In this document: positions 27,214-35,867 of the stretch, one piece after another
Layout: every line of letters starts with the position of its first letter
How positions within the stretch are numbered: position 1 is the stretch's first letter
Assembly (NCBI GenBank): GCA_036504055.1
Contig: DASXVU010000036.1
Location: 1-64,000, forward strand
DNA: 64,000 nucleotides
Source of the DNA: Methanomassiliicoccales archaeon
GTDB taxonomy: Archaea > Thermoplasmatota > Thermoplasmata > Methanomassiliicoccales > UBA472
Direction: 5' to 3'
Notes under the pieces: generated by a model
Told to the model about the DNA's origin: nothing
The model's input: only the letters and a program-made list of their open reading frames with translations
Database searches by the model: none
Position numbers and translations under genes: made by a program

Positions 27214-27807
27214 CTATGGATAGGTCCTATGGCAATTCCTAATACAGCGCCATCTACGGACTTTTTCTTCGAATGAAATTCCAGCATTGGCGGGGGAGGT
27301 GGAAGGCATGCATAAGAATGTCACATCTTGGAATGATCTTTGATCATAATCACTGAAAAATAGTTTCTTTGCCTTCTGTCCATTGAAACAGACAGACTTG
27401 ATGTTTCGGTGATCGGAAAGGAACTTGTGGAAATCATTTGATGCTCCGTTCCTGATATCTGGATCCCCGCTGCCATCCCTTTCGCACACCTCTAGGACAT
27501 CCCATAATGCGATCTCGTTTTTCATTAGAAAGTCGATCTTATCTGGATAGGAAATATGGTGCAATGAACTAATGGATTGCTCGAAAACCTCATACATGAT
27601 GCTCCAAAAATGGTTCCGGGGGTTGGCATAATATTCTCCCCGTGCCAATGATATCGTGCTCGGCATCGTCCCCAGTATCAACACTCGGGAATTGGGGTCG
27701 ACGACCGGCGCAAATGAGTGCAATATTTCTTTCAGAGTATTTCCCAGACGAAGCATACTCCTTCTCGAGTTCTTTTCCTTATCTAAAGACGGTAAGAATT
27801 CTATCAT
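27214..27807 (-). CDS. Uracil/hypoxanthine-DNA glycosylase (family 6-like, HDG/MUG superfamily)
   Basis: 197 residues from ATG 27807, or 180 from ATG 27756, which matches the family N-terminus better. It has the N-terminal motif LILGTMPSTISL and YYANPRNHFW, typical of the DNA-deoxyinosine/hypoxanthine glycosylase branch, and the C-terminal MPSTSPAN motif (S-T-S-P-A) that lines the uracil pocket. It removes deaminated bases (hypoxanthine, possibly uracil) from DNA to start base-excision repair. It is divergent, over 85 bp, from the nuclease-helicase gene at 27893, so the two may share a promoter. Family is secure; substrate preference is inferred. Confidence 0.85.
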   Translation of the reverse strand: MIEFLPSLDKEKNSRRSMLRLGNTLKEILHSFAPVVDPNSRVLILGTMPSTISLARGEYYANPRNHFWSIMYEVFEQSISSLHHISYPDKIDFLMKNEIALWDVLEVCERDGSGDPDIRNGASNDFHKFLSDHRNIKSVCFNGQKAKKLFFSDYDQRSFQDVTFLCMPSTSPANAGISFEEKVRRWRCIRNCHRTYP

Positions 27808-27892
27808 GGTACTTCTTTGGACATTGTAGATGTACTTGGATGAGATTTAGCTCCATGGTCGTCCAGACAACTGAGACGCAGGTTGATTGAAA

Positions 27893-30800
27893 ATGTCAGA
27901 AGAAATTCCTCAGATCATCGTTACTGACATCGGAGAGTATATCGACAAAGGTTGCTGTGCGCGCAACTTCAAGCTTCGCCTGGATAAGGGCATGGAGGCC
28001 CGGAGATTTCCTTTCTTCCCCGCAGTGAGGAAACCTCTGAACCCCATCCTGGCGATGAACGGTCAACGATTGGAGGACCAATGGGCCGAGGACTTCTCCA
28101 AGACGATGACCTTGATCAACCCCCCGATCTCGAAGAGCGAGAAAGGTGAGATCACCTGGACCGATTTCCTGGAAAGGATCAAAGAATTGCCGCCAGGTCA
28201 TTCTGTCTTCGCTAGAGAGGTCGAGATATATCGCCAGATAGGGTCATTCCGCGTCACGGGAAGGATGGACTTCCTCCTCTTTCGATGGGATGGACAAACA
28301 CCAGTCCTCAGAATAGTCGAATGCAAGGCCAGTCGCAAGGACAAGACATATCATCGCATCCAGCTCGCCGCGTACCGGTTGATGGTCATGGAGGCACTGG
28401 CAGAGGGAAAGCCAACCTTGGATGGGTTTGGTTTCAAGGACATTCGGATCGAATCTGTAGTGGCCAGGATAGATGAGAAGTCCAATCAGAACCAGGATGC
28501 GTTGACGATCCCATCGCTTGATCTCGAAGAGGAGATGGACGATCTCAGGCAACTTCTTTCCAATGGCGGTCCTTTCGTCCATGTCCAAGCTGCTCCGCTC
28601 GAGCAACTGAACTACCGTCTGGAACCGAAATGCGATTCCTGCCAGTATTGTCCGATCTGCCTGCCGGAAAGTGCCAGGCTCAGACGGGTAGAGCTGATCG
28701 GCATCGATCAATCGACGACCAATACCCTCATCGAGAATGGTATCGACACCATCGATGACCTAGCTGACCTGGACCGCACATCTGAGAAAGCCCAGGCGCT
28801 GGTCGGGAGTCCTGGATTCAACATGGACCTGGGCGACCTCATCGTCAGGGCTAAGGCTCGCCGGTCCACCCTCAAGGGCCGACAGGAAGGGGATTGGGGA
28901 ATCATACCTCGGCCTAACCCGGGCAAGGGTCAGCTCCCAGTATATCAGAGCGGGACCGACTCCCGCCTAATCCGCGTCTACCTAGATGTTGAATACGAGT
29001 ACATCGAGAACAGATTGGCAGCATTGTCCGCTCACGTCACCGACAGCGAACTGCCGTTGGTCACAAGGTCCGAGAAGGTAGGGGAAAAGAACCGATATGA
29101 TCCGGTGCCGATGGAATTGGACCGAGAGACCGGACAGTCCCGGCCATGTGTCGGGACGGACGTGGTCAATTACATCTCAAAGCCTTGGACGGGCGACCAT
29201 AGGACCGATGACGAAAAGGAGGGACAGATGGTCCAGGACTTCTTTGACCGGCTGGCAGACGCGATAGCGGACGTCGGTAAGGGAGAGGACATGAGGCCCG
29301 TACACTTCTATGTCTGGTCAAAGAACGATATGACCCACCTCATCGACGCCTGCTCCCGCGTCGGTGGTCCCCTGCTTCACAATCTGACCGAACTGCTCGG
29401 CTCCCGTGAGCGCTGCCAGGGTCCGATGGAACAGCTTATCTTCACCCCCCTCCGTGACGAGATCGATCAGAAGGTGGCGCTCGGTTATACAGGTCACAGT
29501 CTGGCGATCGCTACCTCGCTAGGCTGGTTCGGATTCCCCAAGTTCCATTGGACCAGGAAGGTCGAGGGTGTACCGACCGATCTGTCCTATTCCTTCCGCC
29601 GGGACATATTCGATTTCCGCACATCGCTGAACCTCAACAGCGTAGGCCAATGGTGCGAACGGAACGACCCGGACGGGCATCCCGAGTTCTTTGAGATCAG
29701 GACCAAGTTCGGCTCGGACATCAATGCCCCGTATTGGTATGCGTTGTGGGGCATCCTGCCCGAACCGGGCAACAACCTGGACAAGGTTCTGCTGAACGAT
29801 TACAGGCGGGGCGGTAAGGCCCCTCTAATAGCAGCGTTCCTGCAGGCCAAGTGCCAGGCGCTCAGGTGGCTGGAGGAGCGCCTCTCAAAGAACGATGGCA
29901 TCCAGAAACCTTTGATGCCGATCAACGACCTGAAACACATTGACAAACGCTTCGAGGACCGTTACGACCTGGTCAACGCCTGCCTCGATTTCATGCGCCT
30001 TGATCACCATGTCAAAAAGGTCGAATGGGTCACGTCATGTCTGCGGTCCCCGTCCACCCGGGTCGCCGAAGGCTTCGCGCTGCCGCTGAAGGACCTGATC
30101 GACGTCCCGCTGGATGACAATAGCCACGTGGTCCGCGGCGTGATCGACCTGGAGCGCTACGCAGTCGATCCGGACGTCTTCTTCTCGGTCTGCATGATCG
30201 GTGAGGAATCGTTCGTGCGCATCTCGCCTTACTCGGGCAAGCCTGACGAAGGCCAATCGATCCACGAGGTCCTGAGCAAGGGGGTCACTGGCAAGGTCAC
30301 CTTCCTGGACAGGAAGACCGGTCTTTTCGCGGCCAAGGTCATCACCACGAACTATAAGGACCCGATCGCCCGGGACTATGTCCTTCCCTCGCTGTCAAGC
30401 AATGCCGCGATGCCATACGCATTAGTCGAGGAGGGCATCTCGGCCTTCGTCCAGAACCGGGTCGACGAATGGCTGAGGAACCACAGGAATGCTCCGGCGG
30501 TCAGGTGGTTCGATCCTGGATCCCCTGCGATACCATTACGAGATCAGCTGACATCTGAAACGAAAGAGGCATGCAGGAACGTTCTCCGCTCGATGAGGGT
30601 CCTCGACCGCTCGCTCGATGAGGTCCAGGTCCAGGCGTGCATCGATGGAATGGAAGGCACGGTCCAGCTTCTGCTCGGTCCGCCCGGAACGGGTAAGACC
30701 AACACCACCGCTGCGGCGATACTTCTCCGCCTGGCATCCACGCCGGAGCGCAAGCTCTTTCTCCTATCGGCGAACACCCACACCGCCGTGGATGAGCTGA

Positions 30801-31984
30801 CGGAGCGATTGAGGCTGACCCTGCCTTCGTTCAGAAAGGCCTCGGCGGAGAACGGCTTCCGGGACAATCCGGTCAGCATCCTCCGGCTCAAGGATGAACC
30901 GTCGAGCGCGGAGGAGATCACCTTCGAGAACATCAATCAGATCAAGGACCAATTGAGCATGAACGACGTCGTCATCTGCGGTTCGGTGAACGAGGTCCTG
31001 AAACTCGGTAAGAACATGGACAAGTCGGGCTGGCCGTTGGGTTCCGCACATGCTTCCGGATTGATCGTCGACGAGGCCAGCATGATGCTGTTCCCGGACT
31101 TTCTGGCACTGGCGACTATGGTATCAGCGAAGGGAGAGATCATGCTCACCGGCGATCACATGCAGCTCTCGCCAATAACATCGCATGACTGGGAGAACGA
31201 GGACCGGGAGCAGATCGTCAGGCTGACGCCCCATGAGAGCGCATATGTCACGGTGAAGCGGCTTTGCAGCAGATGCGACAAGAAGGCTCTGAGACAATCG
31301 GAGCTCACTCTCACCTATCGGCTTACGGACGAACTGATCCACCTCATATCCGACGTCTACAAGGATGAAGGGGTCACGCTCACTTCAAAAAAGACCGCTC
31401 CGTCCAAGAGCGGCAGGATATCCTCGCTCTCTGACGTCTGGAGATATGGCGGCATATACCTGATCGTTCACGACGAATCAAGTTCGAGGAAGCTGAACGA
31501 GTTCGAGGCAGGACTTATCCAAGACGTCATCGCATCCCGGCCTGGATCGAAGAAGGATATCGAACCGGGTTCGATATCGATCATCACCCCTCACCGAGCG
31601 CAGAAGGGGGCGCTGAAGAGCCTCCTGATGGAAGACCACGGCGATCAGATAAAGATGATCGACACCGTCGAACGGCTACAGGGCGGCGAGTGTGAGACGA
31701 TCATCGTTTCCGGCACCCAGAGCGACATGAACGCGATCGGGGACAGCGCCGAGTTCATCCTGAACCTAAACCGGACGAACGTGATATTCTCTCGGGCCAA
31801 GGAACGCCTCATCGTTGTTTGTTCGAGGAACCTGCTGGACAGCGTCCCTGCCGATATCGATGACTACAGATCGTCGTGGCTGTGGAAACGGTTGCGCTCA
31901 ACGTGCGACACCGAGATGTTGAAGGTCGAGGGGTACGAACACGAAGTATCGGTCAGAGTGCCGGGAAGATTCTGGAATAAATGA
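27893..31984 (+). CDS. RecB-like (TM0106-type) nuclease fused to SF1 helicase
   Basis: About 1363 residues from ATG 27893 (an in-frame TTG lies 6 nt upstream; GGTTGAT precedes the ATG). Domains in order: RecB/Cas4-like PD-(D/E)xK nuclease (about 1-270) with an N-terminal Cys pair, GRMD, ECKAS, QLAAY and a CDSCQYCPIC cluster that probably holds an iron-sulfur centre; a helix-hairpin-helix-like stretch; an RNase H-like domain (about 365-500, with YLDVEYEY and YVWSKND); a linker; and an SF1 helicase (about 880-1330) with GPPGTGKT (near 929), VDEASMM, GDHMQLSP, LTYRLTD, TPHRAQK, QGGECETII and SRAKERL. It resembles Dna2/UPF1-type helicases and known TM0106-family nuclease-helicases. It probably resects or unwinds DNA in repair or defence. 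No CRISPR array is nearby. Confidence 0.85.
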   Translation: MSEEIPQIIVTDIGEYIDKGCCARNFKLRLDKGMEARRFPFFPAVRKPLNPILAMNGQRLEDQWAEDFSKTMTLINPPISKSEKGEITWTDFLERIKELPPGHSVFAREVEIYRQIGSFRVTGRMDFLLFRWDGQTPVLRIVECKASRKDKTYHRIQLAAYRLMVMEALAEGKPTLDGFGFKDIRIESVVARIDEKSNQNQDALTIPSLDLEEEMDDLRQLLSNGGPFVHVQAAPLEQLNYRLEPKCDSCQYCPICLPESARLRRVELIGIDQSTTNTLIENGIDTIDDLADLDRTSEKAQALVGSPGFNMDLGDLIVRAKARRSTLKGRQEGDWGIIPRPNPGKGQLPVYQSGTDSRLIRVYLDVEYEYIENRLAALSAHVTDSELPLVTRSEKVGEKNRYDPVPMELDRETGQSRPCVGTDVVNYISKPWTGDHRTDDEKEGQMVQDFFDRLADAIADVGKGEDMRPVHFYVWSKNDMTHLIDACSRVGGPLLHNLTELLGSRERCQGPMEQLIFTPLRDEIDQKVALGYTGHSLAIATSLGWFGFPKFHWTRKVEGVPTDLSYSFRRDIFDFRTSLNLNSVGQWCERNDPDGHPEFFEIRTKFGSDINAPYWYALWGILPEPGNNLDKVLLNDYRRGGKAPLIAAFLQAKCQALRWLEERLSKNDGIQKPLMPINDLKHIDKRFEDRYDLVNACLDFMRLDHHVKKVEWVTSCLRSPSTRVAEGFALPLKDLIDVPLDDNSHVVRGVIDLERYAVDPDVFFSVCMIGEESFVRISPYSGKPDEGQSIHEVLSKGVTGKVTFLDRKTGLFAAKVITTNYKDPIARDYVLPSLSSNAAMPYALVEEGISAFVQNRVDEWLRNHRNAPAVRWFDPGSPAIPLRDQLTSETKEACRNVLRSMRVLDRSLDEVQVQACIDGMEGTVQLLLGPPGTGKTNTTAAAILLRLASTPERKLFLLSANTHTAVDELTERLRLTLPSFRKASAENGFRDNPVSILRLKDEPSSAEEITFENINQIKDQLSMNDVVICGSVNEVLKLGKNMDKSGWPLGSAHASGLIVDEASMMLFPDFLALATMVSAKGEIMLTGDHMQLSPITSHDWENEDREQIVRLTPHESAYVTVKRLCSRCDKKALRQSELTLTYRLTDELIHLISDVYKDEGVTLTSKKTAPSKSGRISSLSDVWRYGGIYLIVHDESSSRKLNEFEAGLIQDVIASRPGSKKDIEPGSISIITPHRAQKGALKSLLMEDHGDQIKMIDTVERLQGGECETIIVSGTQSDMNAIGDSAEFILNLNRTNVIFSRAKERLIVVCSRNLLDSVPADIDDYRSSWLWKRLRSTCDTEMLKVEGYEHEVSVRVPGRFWNK

Positions 31985-32085
31985 CCTTGGTCCCGATCAA
32001 TCAGCCGATCGTCTGATATCATGGTGAAATTTTATTCAGCGATAGTTAATGAAACAGCTTTAAGCAAGCAGCTTCTAGGAGTACT

Positions 32086-32568
32086 ATGGAAATTGAGAGC
32101 AGCTTTACATCCATATCTGACGAGGTTCGCTCAATCATAGGTCCGGTATTGACCACCACCGGCAGCAATGGAAAAAGAATGGTCGAATCGATTCTGAAGA
32201 TCTTGGAGGACAACCCTGACATTTATCTAAAACCCACCACGCAGGGTTTCCACGTCTGCATGAAATGGAACGGGGAAGAGATCAAATTGATCCAGATATG
32301 GGGGAGGCTGGACCCGACGAAGACCGACATCATGGAGACAAGAAGGCAATGGCTGCCCGAATCCCTGCAGCTGGGCAATGAGGAATACAGAAAGATAGCC
32401 CAGCTGTTCTTGACGGCCAACTTCACGCCGGTCGGCGGAAAATATCGCAACTACTCGTTGCATTTCGAAGATGCTAGGAAGCTACAGTTCAACGACACGG
32501 TCATCGACAAGGTGGGAAAGGCCATCGTCGGGCTGAAAGACGTGATCAAAGAGAGCACGGAACAATAG
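32086..32568 (+). CDS. Hypothetical protein downstream of nuclease-helicase
   Basis: 160 residues, mixed helix and strand by eye, soluble, with no recognised motif. The central part (FHVCMKWNGEEIKLIQIWGR) looks like a small beta-sheet domain; the rest is amphipathic helix. TAGGAG lies 5-6 nt before the ATG, so it is a real gene. It follows the nuclease-helicase by about 100 bp on the same strand, with its own TATA-like sequence possible in the gap (TTTATTCAGC). It could be a partner of the helicase, but nothing in the sequence says so. Confidence 0.65.
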   Translation: MEIESSFTSISDEVRSIIGPVLTTTGSNGKRMVESILKILEDNPDIYLKPTTQGFHVCMKWNGEEIKLIQIWGRLDPTKTDIMETRRQWLPESLQLGNEEYRKIAQLFLTANFTPVGGKYRNYSLHFEDARKLQFNDTVIDKVGKAIVGLKDVIKESTEQ

Positions 32569-32729
32569 GGCGGAACCAATAACCGTCCCAACTTCCCATT
32601 CCCAATTAACAAAACAAGGACCATTGAATCCGGCCAGTTGTTTTGGCCAGTTTTCACTTTCCACTTTTTTCAGACAAACAATTAAGCCGGTTCAAGGTCA
32701 CACCTTCATATCTTCGTGGGGTAGTTGTC

Positions 32730-35700
32730 ATGTCGGAACCAGGTTATTCTCTGCCATCGCCAAGGAAGGGCAAGCGAATCATCTCGAAAGTCATTACATT
32801 CGTCGTGATATTGGTCATTGCCTCTGCATCTGCGGCCATATTGTTATGGAACGGCAATGGTGGCGTCAAGAATAATGATGGGAACAACGGCGGTAATGTC
32901 ATAGATACCCCGTCAGAGGCCACGCCTACCACATGGACAGGAGCCATCATCCCTTCATCAATGATGTACACACCGACAGCGTCGCATCTGGAGTCGACCA
33001 ATGGTATATCCTCCATCCCACAACAACTTGCCTCCGGTCCCTCGCTGGCATATTTCGTAGGAAGTCCGGAAGATTGGACCAATGGAACGCAGATCACTTT
33101 TCCGGTTGACACCAATATCCAGATAACAAAGGTGATTGGCGGAACTTTCAATCTCCTGAAAACGGGAGACCGCTACTCATTCTCAAATATGATCTCATCG
33201 AACTCGTCGGCAGTTCCTGGTGAACGACTGAGCAGCTCCATGGTCTGTTATAACAATATCGATGTGACTTTGAGCTCCACGAGTGTGGTCTATTCTGACT
33301 ATACATTCGGTATTGGCACGAACGGGACCACCGATTACATCTGGATAGCCCCTCACCGATCATTCCCGACCTTTTTCAACCACGTCTCCATGCATGGAAT
33401 GGTGATGGACCAGAGCACCTTGAGCACGTTGAGGTCGGATTTCTCCGGTTCCGTTTTTGGCGGATTGGACCTTGACCGGATCTCCGAGGTAGGATCCAAG
33501 TACGGTCTCTCGTTCCAGGGGATCCAAGACCGTTTCCTCCTGGTAGATAATCTGACCTATCTCGATGAAATTTCCGTGAAAGGAGATGTCCTAGACACTT
33601 TGACACCTCAGGATCTGACCAGACTTGCCAGCGTTTTCTGCAACCCGGGGACTGACTGGATCAAGGACGTGATCGGCAACATCGGCGAAGGTGCGGCGTT
33701 CGTGACCGAATCAAGCAGTACCTCGAACCTGACCAAACTATGGATCCTGGTCTATCCCCTGAACATGGACCATGAGTTCAACGGGATCTGCGATCTTGTG
33801 GTCTCCCCGGCCGACTACTCCATCCTATCAAGCGAACTGAACAAGAACCCTTCATCGTTCCAGCCATTGACCGAGGAACACCGTTTCCAAGTAAAGGTGG
33901 GAATGATCACCGAGGCCACGGCAGACGGATATAACAGAACATCAGTCCTTGATCTATGGGGCCAGATGGGTAAGGGAGGGAACACCCAGGTAGAAAGCGT
34001 AACGGTCAAAGGCTATGGCGTCGTGGTCGACCTAAACACGATGGAAGATTGTCTCTTGTCCGGTCTCGGGATGAACGGTAATGGCGGCCTATCATCCATC
34101 ACGACTTTCAAGAATCCGGCGGTGGTGCTGCTTCTGAACGAGAATTTCAGCGGGTTCTTCGAATTCGATGATGTCCCGTTCTGGCACTATGGCGCTATCT
34201 GCATTATCCCGAATTATGAGCATGATGATTCAGCCTTCCACCATATGGAGATCAACGGAACGCTTTACGACTCTTCAGCCTACTTCAGCTCGTCATTCCC
34301 GATCTTCCGCATTCCATTGGTGATATCGGATAGCTATCATGAGGTCATTGAAGGGCTCCAGCAGGTATCCGTCAAGGACATGAGGGCAGACAACCTGGTT
34401 TACCAGGACGTCGGAGGCAGGAATGGTGCGTATGTCGAGTTCGATTCCCAACCGGTGGGTACGAGCTTGTTCACATTGGCAAACTACCTATGCCCGATAT
34501 CCAGAAGTGTGACACAGTTCCTGCCGATCGACCTGGGAATATACCTAGCAATTCAGAAGGACGGAGGTAAGCATTACTACGTTCCTGTTCTCTATCTGTC
34601 ATCTGGAAAAGGAGACACATACTTCGGAACAAAGACGGTCGACATTAAAGGGATGTATGTTGATTCCAGTCCTTCTTCCCCCGAATTTGCCCATCTGGTC
34701 GACGAGGTTGAGGTGGTAGATAACACGTCGGGCATAATGCCAACTGGAGTGGTTTTCGCCTTCACACTGGACACGATACATGATGGCCTCCAGGACGCCA
34801 AGGCGATCGGTCCGGTCAAATCGACGAACAGTAGTTTCGATGTCCATTACTCGATCGACCCTTCACTGGCATCCAATAGCACCACCAGGGTCCAGCTTTA
34901 CTGGATGGATTCAAAGGATTGGCTGTCCCGTCCTATTTGGTATTCCTATGGCCTTGACCCCACCCCAGGAGATGGGCTATTCCCGGTCGATGCAAAGAAG
35001 ATGCATGGGGACAAGAACTATGGCTGGTTCATCCAAGTGATCAGCGAGGACTTCACCTCTGACAGTGCACAACCGGATTGGTGGACCAGCCCCGAGGCAT
35101 ATACGAGGGTGAACTACCTCCCGCCCGAGGCTGTCGAACAATATCTACCTGAAGCACCAAATCCAGGCGATCATGTGGTGCTCAATTGGCAGGAAAGCCG
35201 CGACAGCAGCTTCGCCTCTTATTCAGTCTTCTGTGGCCAATCACCATCTTTCGTCACGGACTCTTTCTCGTTCGTAGGGAGTGTCACTATCCAGTCTCAG
35301 ACGTCGTATCAGATCTCGGGATTAGATCCCGGTGTCCAGTATTATTTCACTGTTCGCGTCAACGATCTTGATGGTTTCCATTCCGGCTCGAACACGACTT
35401 ACACAAGAACCTATTCATCATTGGATTCTGGAAGCTCTTTTTCTTCCGCCACACACGTAGCTCCCGGAGTGGCCTGGACCGAGCAGACGTCGTTCTGGTT
35501 CGATTCTGATGACATGTATTCGATTCACCTATCCCAGGGCGACGAATTGATCGTCAACATGATCGGCAATACGCTCGGATTTGCAGATATTTATGCTTAC
35601 AGTCCGAATGGCACCCTGATCGCGCAATCGAAAAATATCGGTGTCACTGAGGACATCGACATCACAACATCCGTCACTGGATTATACTACATTAAGGTCA

Positions 35701-35753
35701 ATTCACAACTAATAGGAACGGATTGGTACACTCTCTGGTTTGAGGTGATCTAG
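32730..35753 (+). CDS. Large membrane-anchored ectodomain protein with FN3 and PPC-like C-terminal domains
   Basis: About 1007 residues from ATG 32730 (GGGGTAG lies just upstream; a longer frame from 32643 adds residues without a leader). An N-terminal basic stretch (SPRKGKRIISK) is followed by one membrane helix (about 20-40), then a Gly/Asn linker and a long extracellular part. Residues about 70-780 are beta-rich and not recognised. Near 800-890 is an FN3 domain (VVLNWQESRD...YQISGLDPGVQYYFTVRVNDLDG), and the last 110 residues look like a pre-peptidase C-terminal (PPC) domain with the SFWFDSDDMYSIHLSQGDEL and GLYYIKV strands. Orientation is N-in, ectodomain out. Ligand and enzyme activity are unknown. 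Confidence 0.7.
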   Translation: MSEPGYSLPSPRKGKRIISKVITFVVILVIASASAAILLWNGNGGVKNNDGNNGGNVIDTPSEATPTTWTGAIIPSSMMYTPTASHLESTNGISSIPQQLASGPSLAYFVGSPEDWTNGTQITFPVDTNIQITKVIGGTFNLLKTGDRYSFSNMISSNSSAVPGERLSSSMVCYNNIDVTLSSTSVVYSDYTFGIGTNGTTDYIWIAPHRSFPTFFNHVSMHGMVMDQSTLSTLRSDFSGSVFGGLDLDRISEVGSKYGLSFQGIQDRFLLVDNLTYLDEISVKGDVLDTLTPQDLTRLASVFCNPGTDWIKDVIGNIGEGAAFVTESSSTSNLTKLWILVYPLNMDHEFNGICDLVVSPADYSILSSELNKNPSSFQPLTEEHRFQVKVGMITEATADGYNRTSVLDLWGQMGKGGNTQVESVTVKGYGVVVDLNTMEDCLLSGLGMNGNGGLSSITTFKNPAVVLLLNENFSGFFEFDDVPFWHYGAICIIPNYEHDDSAFHHMEINGTLYDSSAYFSSSFPIFRIPLVISDSYHEVIEGLQQVSVKDMRADNLVYQDVGGRNGAYVEFDSQPVGTSLFTLANYLCPISRSVTQFLPIDLGIYLAIQKDGGKHYYVPVLYLSSGKGDTYFGTKTVDIKGMYVDSSPSSPEFAHLVDEVEVVDNTSGIMPTGVVFAFTLDTIHDGLQDAKAIGPVKSTNSSFDVHYSIDPSLASNSTTRVQLYWMDSKDWLSRPIWYSYGLDPTPGDGLFPVDAKKMHGDKNYGWFIQVISEDFTSDSAQPDWWTSPEAYTRVNYLPPEAVEQYLPEAPNPGDHVVLNWQESRDSSFASYSVFCGQSPSFVTDSFSFVGSVTIQSQTSYQISGLDPGVQYYFTVRVNDLDGFHSGSNTTYTRTYSSLDSGSSFSSATHVAPGVAWTEQTSFWFDSDDMYSIHLSQGDELIVNMIGNTLGFADIYAYSPNGTLIAQSKNIGVTEDIDITTSVTGLYYIKVNSQLIGTDWYTLWFEVI

Positions 35754-35867
35754 GGTTTTCTGGAATCGTCTTGCCTCTTCAGCTATGCTGGAGGACGTTC
35801 CTCATATGGCGGCTATAATGATGTGACCGTCACCTCTAGTTGGGTCTTTTGACCGGACATAACAGCA

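Noticed and set aside
27893-28700. Possible Cas4 / CRISPR link of the RecB-like nuclease domain
   Set aside because: The nuclease has Cas4-like cysteines, but no CRISPR repeat-spacer array or other cas gene is present in the window, and the domain is fused to an SF1 helicase as in non-CRISPR TM0106 proteins.
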